The translations under genes were made by a program, and so were the position numbers. From Agathobaculum ammoniilyticum (GTDB taxonomy: Bacteria; Bacillota; Clostridia; Oscillospirales; Butyricicoccaceae): a stretch of 59,071 bases of DNA. The notes under the pieces were generated by a model that was not told the origin of the DNA, made no database searches, and saw nothing but the letters and a program-made list of their open reading frames with translations. Below, piece after piece: positions 53,000 through 59,071 of the stretch; position 1 is the stretch's first letter; every line of letters starts with the position of its first letter. The stretch spans positions 1 to 59,071 of the forward strand of contig NZ_JAOQJE010000015.1 of the NCBI RefSeq assembly GCF_025567315.1. Reading direction: 5' to 3'.

Positions 53000-53042
53000 A
53001 AGATGTCACGAATATTATACATAATTCGTGACATCTTTTCAA
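53000..53042 (-). promoter_or_regulatory. DUF6088 promoter with a perfect operator
   Basis: On the minus strand: TTGAAA (53042-53037), 17 bases, TATAAT (53019-53014). A perfect 14-bp inverted repeat (53000-53013 and 53024-53037, AAGATGTCACGAAT and its complement) surrounds the -10 box. One arm fills most of the spacer and the other covers the start of transcription. Confidence 0.85.
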
Positions 53043-53136
53043 CGTCTGTAAACCGTTAAAGCACATATTTTTATACCAATACGTAAACATGGAAATTTAT
53101 TAGAGGAAAGAACAGCGCTACCTAATAATTGCCCAT

Positions 53137-54507
53137 TTAGAATTCAATCGCCCATTTGAGAGTAATGCTTTTGTTTGGACATATGATAATCTCATCAATA
53201 CAGTCCATAATTTCGCTGAGAGCAATTTCTTTGTGACTTGCTTTCAATAATTTGCGAAACAATTGATACAGTCTTTCGTAATCCGTCTTGCTTGTAATCG
53301 TATCATCTCTAATTGCTTTTTTTCATTCGCTGCATCTTGAGCTGCTCGAAATTCCTCTTTGCTGATTTCTCCGTCAACAAACCTCTCATAATGACGAATG
53401 GCATTCCTAAAAGCCTCTTGATATTGCTGATCAGATTGGGCAATATCTTTGTCAATCCTCTTTATTACCTGCTTATACTATGAATCGGAAATAAAATGTT
53501 CGTTTACATATAGCTTTAGTTGATGATAGATAGCATGAAAGACATCTTCCTCCCGCACATACATACCGGTGCACTTGCCAACGCCTAAAAGGTTTTTAGT
53601 AATACCGGTAAAAAAGTACCAATCTGCATGATTGGTTCCGCGCTTACGCTGCATTTTCCCACCACAGCACCCGCAAATAACCTTCCCTTTTAAAACATTT
53701 TCCGTCGATTGGCTTTTTGTGGCGAGATTAAACGCTTTTGCTTGAAATGACCTTTGAATGGCGTCAAAGGTATCCGTGTCTACCAAAGGCTCATGTGTTG
53801 CGGCAACAGCGCTCTTTTCTTTTCCTTGTATGAGCATGCCGGTATAGGTTCGGTTGGTCAGGATATACTTGACTGACCTGCTATTCCAATCTCCGTTGCC
53901 ATCCTCATAGTTTCCAGCTAATTCCTTTGATCTCGCATATTGGATTGGTGTGGGAATATTTTTCTCGTTCAGATATCGGACTATGGCGGTCACACCAGTG
54001 CTATTCGATGCTAACTCAAAGATTTTCCGGACAACAATAGCTGCTTTAGGATCAGGAATGAGTTTATCGTGGTTAGATTCTGATTTTTGATAATCGAATG
54101 GGGCTCTTGGCACAATAAATGGTACCGAGTTGTGCTTTCATGTCTAATGTCGCCTCCACTTTCTTTTTTATTTCAATAGATGTTTGCTCATTAAATGCAT
54201 TTATTATTGGTACGCGTATTCTGGAACTGTAAGGACGTTTTTGATTGTTAATACCGTCAACCGTATCAAATTGATCGTTTACAGAGACAAATCGGACTCC
54301 GTTAGCTGGGAAAATGACTTCGATATAGTAACCAGTAGTAATGTAGTCCTTTCCTAGGCGATGGAGATCCTTTACAATAACGCAGTTGATTTTGCCCGCA
54401 AGGATGTTTTCAATCATTTTTTGAAACGCAGGGCGATCAAAAGCTGACGTTAGATAACGATACTTTTGAAAACACTGGAAAATCAAGGTTTTTCGAGCGA
54501 CGGACAA
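53137..54507 (-). pseudogene. Large serine recombinase, N-terminus missing
   Basis: The TnpX/Tn5397-type recombinases use an N-terminal Ser to move elements. Here the frame opens at 54507 and reads AFDRPAFQKMIENILAGKIN, then VIVKDLHRLGKDYITTGYY and VRFVSVNDQFDTVDG. The catalytic-Ser segment before it (about 60 residues) is lost. A second frame has KIFELASNSTGVTAIVRYLN, ILTNRTYTGMLIQGKEKS and the zinc ribbon GKVICGCCGGKMQRKRG. A stop near 53477 precedes the coiled-coil end (AQSDQQYQEAFRNAIRHYER; YERLYQLFRKLLKASHKEIA), which finishes at 53137. Confidence 0.85.
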
Positions 54508-54543
54508 GCAGGGTATTGTACTAAAAACTGAATACGACGCAGA

Positions 54544-54594
54544 AGCGGCGTTTCTTACTCTCTACATGGGAGAACAGGAACGCCGCTTTTTTAT
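54544..54594 (+). terminator. Terminator at the left edge of the conjugative module
   Basis: AAGCGGCGTTTC pairs with GGAACGCCGCTT (one mismatch) followed by TTTT. The gene it ended is not present; the boundary with the recombinase remnant lies just to the left. Confidence 0.75.
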
Positions 54595-54598
54595 GCCC

Positions 54599-54716
54599 TT
54601 TGTTACGCAGTAGGGGCAGAAAAAGCCTTGCTACAAGCGATTTTGCGGGCGCGTATCTGGCGCGGCAAGGGATTTATACCTTATCCCCCGAAACCGCGCT
54701 TCTACTGCGTAACAAA
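54599..54716 (+). repeat. Leader with 15-bp inverted repeat before the RepA-like gene
   Basis: TTTGTTACGCAGTAG (54599-54613) and its exact complement (54702-54716) enclose 88 bases, and a ribosome site and the RepA-like gene follow within 30 bases. It could fold in the message or serve as a protein-binding or origin site. Confidence 0.75.
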
Positions 54717-54741
54717 TCCACAGCAAAAGGAGTGATTTACT

Positions 54742-55725
54742 ATGGCAGTTTTCAGAGTGGAACGGAACAAGGGCTACACCGTAATGAGCAACCACCACCT
54801 ACGCAACAAGGAGCTTTCCTTAAAGGCAAAAGGGCTGTTGTCGCAAATGCTGTCACTCCCCGAAGATTGGGACTACACCTTGAAAGGCTTATCCCTTATC
54901 AACCGGGAGAAGATAGACGCTATCCGCGAAGCCATTAAGGAGCTTGAACGCGCCGGGTATATCGTTCGGTCAAGGGAGCGCGACGAGAAAGGACGCTTGC
55001 GGGGCGCGGACTATGTGATATTCGAGCAGCCGCAGCCGCCTACGCCGGATTTACCTACATTGGAAAATCCAACATTGGATAATCCAACGCAGGAAAAACC
55101 AACATTGGAAAAACCTACGTTGGAAAATCCAACGCAATTAAATAAAGATATACAAAGAACTGACTTACCAAAAAAAGAAAAATCAAATACAGATTTATCA
55201 AGTACCCATTCCATTCCTATCCTTTCCCCTAACCCCTCTCCTTGCAGAGAAGCGGCTACGCCGCCGGAACGGAAAGGAACGGAAGCGGCAGCACAGAGCG
55301 CAGTTGATATATACCGGGAAATCATCAAGGACAATATCGACTACCACATTCTCAAACAGGACATGAAGTTTGACGGGGACAGGCTGGACGAGATTGTAGA
55401 CCTCATGCTTGAAACCGTATGCACCGCCAGAAAGCGGGTACGGATTGCGGGGGACGACTACCCGGCAGAGCTTGTGAAATCTAAGTTTATGAAACTGGAC
55501 GGCGAGCATATCCGCTTTGTGCTTGACTGTATGCGGGAGAACACAACGAAAATCCGCAACATCAAGCAATATCTGAAAGCAGCCCTTTTCAACGCCCCGT
55601 CCACTATCGGCAATTATTACACTTCCCTTGTCGCCCATGACATGGCAAGCGGCGCACTGTCACCGAAGAAGCCGCAGTACGGCGACCCGGACTATTATTC
55701 ATTCAAACCGGGCGAAAGCCTGTAA
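54742..55725 (+). CDS. RepA-like / DUF6017 replication-type protein of a Tn1549-like element
   Basis: A 327-residue protein. The N-terminal winged helix is MAVFRVERNKGYTVMSNHHL and LSLKAKGLLSQMLSLPEDWD, the RepA-N type start seen in clostridial conjugative elements. A repeat linker with PTLENPTLDNPTQEKPTLEK follows (about 105-135). The C-terminal DUF6017-like region contains MLETVCTARKRVRIAGDDYP and RNIKQYLKAALFNAPSTIGN. AAGGAG precedes the ATG. It is the first gene of the module and probably acts in element replication or its control. Confidence 0.85.
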   Translation: MAVFRVERNKGYTVMSNHHLRNKELSLKAKGLLSQMLSLPEDWDYTLKGLSLINREKIDAIREAIKELERAGYIVRSRERDEKGRLRGADYVIFEQPQPPTPDLPTLENPTLDNPTQEKPTLEKPTLENPTQLNKDIQRTDLPKKEKSNTDLSSTHSIPILSPNPSPCREAATPPERKGTEAAAQSAVDIYREIIKDNIDYHILKQDMKFDGDRLDEIVDLMLETVCTARKRVRIAGDDYPAELVKSKFMKLDGEHIRFVLDCMRENTTKIRNIKQYLKAALFNAPSTIGNYYTSLVAHDMASGALSPKKPQYGDPDYYSFKPGESL

Positions 55726-55748
55726 AACAACAAAAGGAGGATTTTATT

Positions 55749-55970
55749 ATGGCACAGAAAATGACAGGAGCATTGGTATTTGACGAGCGCACCGACCGTT
55801 ACGACATTCGCTTTGACTTAAACAGCTACTACGGGGGCTTGCATTGCGGTGAGTGCTTTGACGTATTCGTGCGGGGCAAGTGGAAGCCGACCCGGATTGA
55901 GTACGGCGACAACTGGTATCTTGTGGGTATCAGAGCCGAGGACTTGAACGGGCTGCGGGTGCGTATCTGA
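55749..55970 (+). CDS. DUF5348-family small protein
   Basis: A 73-residue beta-rich protein (GALVFDERTDRYDIRFDLNS; CGECFDVFVRGKWKPTRI) typical of DUF5348, a standard gene of Tn1549-type elements. AGGAGG precedes the ATG. Function unknown. It lies 23 bases after the RepA-like gene. Confidence 0.85.
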   Translation: MAQKMTGALVFDERTDRYDIRFDLNSYYGGLHCGECFDVFVRGKWKPTRIEYGDNWYLVGIRAEDLNGLRVRI

Positions 55971-56011
55971 CCGCCGCCCCATAAAGAAACGCGAAAGGAG
56001 GACGCGAGGAA

Positions 56012-56488
56012 TTGCAGGACGAAGTAAACGAAAAGACCATAGCCCTTTACATCAAGACCGGGAAGCTGACCGCCCAGACGCTCCAAAAGGCAATGAAAGC
56101 CATACTGTCAAAGGGCAAAAAGCAGCTTGCAAAACCGCCACAGGGAAAGCAGAGCTTAAAGCAGCTTATGAAGCAGAACGCGGGCGTTTCCAACATTGAG
56201 ATTACCGAGGGCAATATCAAAGCCTTTGAGAGTACGGCGAAAAAGTACGGTATCGACTTTGCGCTGAAAAAGGACGCAACGGAAAGCCCGCCCCGCTATC
56301 TGGTTTTTTTCAAGGGGCGGGACGCGGACGTGCTGACCGCAGCCTTTAAGGAGTTTTCCGCAAAGAAGCTGACACAGGAGAAAAAGCCCTCTATCCGAAA
56401 GCTGCTCTCTACGCTCAAAGAAGCCGCACAGGGCAAGAACGCGGAACGGGCAAAGGTCAAGAACAAGGACAGGGAGGTATCGCTATGA
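56012..56488 (+). CDS. PcfB-family conjugation protein
   Basis: A 158-residue protein. KTGKLTAQTLQKAMKAILSK, then EGNIKAFESTAKKYGIDFAL and RYLVFFKGRDADVLTAAFKE match PcfB, which helps the relaxosome meet the coupling protein. The start is TTG at 56012, with GGAGG 15 bases and GAGGA five bases upstream. The stop overlaps the VirD4 gene by four bases. Confidence 0.9.
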   Translation: MQDEVNEKTIALYIKTGKLTAQTLQKAMKAILSKGKKQLAKPPQGKQSLKQLMKQNAGVSNIEITEGNIKAFESTAKKYGIDFALKKDATESPPRYLVFFKGRDADVLTAAFKEFSAKKLTQEKKPSIRKLLSTLKEAAQGKNAERAKVKNKDREVSL

Positions 56489-58293
56489 AGCCGGAAATCA
56501 AGAAGCTGCTTATCCTAAATCTCCCGTATCTGCTCTTTGTCTGGCTCTTTGATAAAGTGGGCGCGGCTGTCCGTCTATCCCCCGGCGCGGACGCAAGCGC
56601 AAAGCTGCTACATCTTGGGGACGGTTTTACCACCGCCTTTTCCAGTATCGCGCCGAGCTTCCACCCGGCAGACTTACTTATCGGCATTGCGGGGGCGGTC
56701 ATTGTCCGGCTGATTATCTACACCAAAGGCAAGAACGCGAAGAAATACCGCCGCGGGACAGAATACGGTTCGGCGCGTTGGGGCGGGGCTGACGACATAA
56801 AGCCGTACACAGACCCGGTATTTGAGAACAATATCCCCTTAACGCAGACGGAACGGCTCACCATGAACAGCCGCCCGAAGCAGCCGAAATACGCAAGAAA
56901 CAAAAATATTCTTGTAATCGGCGGTTCCGGCAGCGGCAAGACCCGGTTCTTTGTGAAACCGTCGCTCATGCAATGTACGTCAAAGGATTTTCCAACGTCG
57001 TATATCGTCACTGACCCGAAAGGAACACTGATTTTGGAAACCGGGAAAATGTTGCAGCGGTACAAATACCGTATCAAAGTGCTAAATACGATTAACTTCA
57101 AAAAATCCATGAAATACAATCCCTTTGCCTATCTGCGGAGCGAAAAGGACATTTTGAAATTAGTCAATACCATTATCGCCAACACCAAAGGCGACGGGGA
57201 AAAATCCGGCGAGGATTTCTGGGTGAAAGCGGAAAAGCTCTACTACACCGCACTAATCGGCTATATCTGGTATGAAGCCCCAGAGGACGAGAAGAACTTC
57301 ACGACGCTGCTTGAAATGATAAATGCGTCGGAAGCCCGCGAGGACGACGAGGATTTCCAGAACCCGGTTGACCTCATGTTTGAACGTCTGGAAGAAAAAG
57401 ACCCGGAACATTTTGCAGTCAAGCAGTACAAAAAATACAAACTGGCGGCGGGCAAGACCGCAAAAAGCATACTTATCTCATGCGGCGCGAGGTTAGCCCC
57501 ATTCGACATTAAGGAGCTGCGGGAGCTTATGGAAACCGACGAAATGGAGCTTGACACCATAGGTGACAGAAAGACCGCCCTTTTCGTGATTATCAGCGAC
57601 ACCGACGACACCTTTAACTTTGTCGTGAGTATTCTCTACACACAGCTATTCAACCTCTTGTGCGACAAAGCAGATGATGAATACGGCGGGCGGCTTCCCG
57701 TCCATGTACGGTGCTTACTTGATGAATTTGCGAATATCGGGCAAATCCCCAAATTTGAGAAACTAATCGCAACCATACGGAGCCGGGAAATCTCCGCGTC
57801 AATCATCTTGCAGAGCCAGTCACAGCTAAAGGCAATCTACAAGGACAACGCCGATACCATAGTCGGCAACTGCGACACCACGCTTTTCTTGGGCGGCAAG
57901 GAAAAAACCACGCTCAAAGAAATATCGGAGATTTTAGGCAAGGAAACGATAGACAGCTTCAACACTTCCGAAACAAGGGGGCGGGAGCTTTCGCATGGGC
58001 TGAACTATCAGAAATTGGGAAAGCAGCTTATGACGGAAGATGAAATCGCAGTCATGGACGGAGGGAAATGTATCTTGCAGCTACGCGGGGTGCGCCCGTT
58101 CTTTTCGGACAAATTCGACATAACGAAACACCCGAAATACAAGTACCTATCCGACGCAGACCCGAAGAACGCCTTTGACATGGAAAAGCACCTTAAACGC
58201 CGCCCCGCCATTGTCAAGCCCGACGAGGTTTTTGACTATTACGAGATTGACGCAGCAGACTTACAGGAGGACGCAGACCATGAGGAAACGTAG
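56485..58293 (+). CDS. VirD4/TraG-type coupling ATPase
   Basis: A 602-residue coupling protein that links the relaxosome to the type IV channel. Two N-terminal membrane stretches (LNLPYLLFVWLFDKVG; LLIGIAGAVIVRLIIY) are followed by Walker A GGSGSGKTR (residues 146-154), Walker B in VRCLLDEFANIGQIPKFEKL and the QSQSQLKAIYKDNADTIVGN element. It is complete and standard for the family. Confidence 0.95.
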   Translation: MKPEIKKLLILNLPYLLFVWLFDKVGAAVRLSPGADASAKLLHLGDGFTTAFSSIAPSFHPADLLIGIAGAVIVRLIIYTKGKNAKKYRRGTEYGSARWGGADDIKPYTDPVFENNIPLTQTERLTMNSRPKQPKYARNKNILVIGGSGSGKTRFFVKPSLMQCTSKDFPTSYIVTDPKGTLILETGKMLQRYKYRIKVLNTINFKKSMKYNPFAYLRSEKDILKLVNTIIANTKGDGEKSGEDFWVKAEKLYYTALIGYIWYEAPEDEKNFTTLLEMINASEAREDDEDFQNPVDLMFERLEEKDPEHFAVKQYKKYKLAAGKTAKSILISCGARLAPFDIKELRELMETDEMELDTIGDRKTALFVIISDTDDTFNFVVSILYTQLFNLLCDKADDEYGGRLPVHVRCLLDEFANIGQIPKFEKLIATIRSREISASIILQSQSQLKAIYKDNADTIVGNCDTTLFLGGKEKTTLKEISEILGKETIDSFNTSETRGRELSHGLNYQKLGKQLMTEDEIAVMDGGKCILQLRGVRPFFSDKFDITKHPKYKYLSDADPKNAFDMEKHLKRRPAIVKPDEVFDYYEIDAADLQEDADHEET

Positions 58294-58450
58294 CGCAGAG
58301 GAAAAACAAAAGCAGCTTGAACGGTTTTTAATGAATGTTGCGGAAGCCGCCGACGCTGCATTATGGGAGTATTGGCGGGAAAAGGAAGCGGAACACCGCC
58401 GTTTTGCAACGGAGTATGTCACGCGCCGGGGGCTTATCCCTCAACAGTGA
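58280..58450 (+). CDS. Small helical protein of the conjugative module
   Basis: A 56-residue, charged helical protein (KRSAEEKQKQLERFLMNVAE; EYWREKEAEHRRFATEY). The ATG at 58280, inside the VirD4 3' end, has AGGAGG upstream. A small gene commonly sits here in Tn1549-type elements. Function unknown. Confidence 0.65.
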   Translation: MRKRSAEEKQKQLERFLMNVAEAADAALWEYWREKEAEHRRFATEYVTRRGLIPQQ

Positions 58451-58767
58451 CAGCATGGCAGACCGCCGGGGAGGGGGGGACAGGGGAAGCTACACTTCCC
58501 CTACGCTGCCTTGCGGCAGCTACCCCTTTGTGAACTTGCGGGAAGCGAACACCTTGCTATGCAAGCTATTCACTTCCCGCAAGTCTGAATAATACCCGTC
58601 CGGCAGCACAGCGGGACACCGAAAGGAGGAATCGAAGCAATCACATATATCAATATCGGCTACATGATACGCGCCCCTACTTTCCGGCGCAGCACACAGC
58701 GGCAGGAGCCGCACCCCCCTACAACTGAATACCGCCGCGCCGCAGAACTTACGCAGCGCGGGGACAG
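58451..58767. other. Leader region before the Maff2 gene
   Basis: About 315 bases. There is an AAAGGAGG at about 58621-58628, but no standard start codon in the right place, although an open frame (ITYINIGYMIRAP, continuing) runs from there. I do not call a gene. Confidence 0.4.
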
Positions 58768-58794
58768 CCGCCTTTACCAGAGGGCGGTTTTTTT
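58768..58794 (+). terminator. Small hairpin with T-run
   Basis: CCGCC pairs with GGCGG (T-G and T-A pairs extend it), followed by TTTTTTT. It may limit transcription into the Maff2 gene. Confidence 0.6.
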
Positions 58795-58867
58795 ATGCGG
58801 CGGCATACGCTGACCGCCTTTTGTCCGCTTGCCGGACAGCCGCAGACGCGGCAGAAAGGATTTATTT

Positions 58868-59008
58868 ATGGCATTTTTCAATAGCGCAGTAGACGTTTTG
58901 CAGACCCTTGTTGTAGCACTTGGAGCCGGGCTTGGTATCTGGGGCGTTATCAATCTCATGGAGGGCTACGGCAACGACAATCCGGGCGCGAATGCTCATG
59001 TACGGTAA
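58868..59008 (+). pseudogene. Maff2-family membrane protein, truncated by a deletion
   Basis: A 46-residue frame: MAFFNSAVDVLQTLVVALGA and WGVINLMEGYGNDNPGA are the exact Maff2 opening (a small membrane protein of the type IV transfer module). Relatives continue for about 25-30 more residues with a second hydrophobic helix. Here the match ends at GA and the frame runs through NAHVR to a stop. The following bases encode a different open frame (LMYGKEASNRKQEIDRQ) that leaves the window. A deletion joining Maff2 to a downstream gene fits. Confidence 0.7.
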
Positions 59009-59071
59009 GGAAGCAAGCAACCGAAAACAAGAGATAGACCGCCAGCACTACACTATTCCGAACCAAAGACC

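Noticed and set aside
58640..58800. A small gene after the AAAGGAGG at about 58621
   Set aside because: No standard start codon at the right distance; the frame has no known relative.

Overview
The window looks like the chromosome of a spore-lineage Gram-positive anaerobe, most likely a gut member of the Clostridia (perhaps Oscillospirales). The signs are moderately high GC, strong AGGAGG-type ribosome sites, TTGACA/TATAAT promoters, a Spo0A-type C-terminal remnant, a TRAP transporter, and a Tn1549-like conjugative module. The species cannot be fixed from sequence alone.

Layout. (1) 1-5756, minus strand: a sugar-acid-type catabolic operon. It encodes a zinc alcohol dehydrogenase, a three-part TRAP transporter, a LarA-like (nickel racemase/epimerase family) enzyme and the first residues of a mannitol-dehydrogenase-family reductase. 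A divergent FadR-type GntR regulator (5913-6581) faces it. (2) 7084-11183: decayed genes: a DUF1847 gene that lost its start codon and frame, a long GLUG-type surface protein, and a Crp/Fnr fragment. (3) 11320-14349: tRNA-Arg(CCG), QueH, a D-amino-acid-type aminotransferase, a thioredoxin-reductase-like flavoprotein and a small GIY-YIG-like protein behind a consensus promoter. (4) 14500-17655: the ruins of a type I-E CRISPR-Cas operon (cas7e start, probable cas5e tail, cas6e, cas1), bordered by a dead IS110 transposase and a Spo0A-like fragment. (5) 18069-22942: a two-component system with its own FtsX-type ABC exporter. (6) 23021-33986: a patchwork of small redox enzymes and regulators (LysR, HxlR, AKR, SDR pieces, PNPOx proteins). 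It also holds a decayed Zn-macrodomain/SirTM ADP-ribosylation pair, an alpha/beta hydrolase and an acetyltransferase. (7) 34174-36347: a DUF3842 / P-loop kinase / ECF S-component operon. (8) 36419-41788: a complete 2-aminoethylphosphonate uptake and degradation operon (ABC transporter, PhnW, PhnX), then Pth2. (9) 42644-54507: a graveyard of mobile DNA. It contains a pseudo-tRNA-Pro, a surface-protein pseudogene, a tyrosine recombinase next to a 20-bp palindrome that recurs inverted, a ribbon-helix-helix / MobP-type relaxase / tandem integrase block, an HsdM / short HsdS / HNH-nuclease operon with a DUF6088 regulator, and a headless large serine recombinase. (10) 54544-59071: the start of a Tn1549-type conjugative element (RepA-like, DUF5348, PcfB, VirD4, Maff2). 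Maff2 looks truncated by a deletion.

The strongest candidate for an unusual system is the minus-strand block 49640-53042. There, a DUF6088/AbiEi-like regulator with a perfect operator over its own promoter lies upstream of overlapping hsdM, short hsdS and winged-helix HNH-nuclease genes. The methylase and specificity genes carry frameshifts, but the nuclease frame is intact. All assignments come from reading the sequence and from knowledge of the families. No database search was run.
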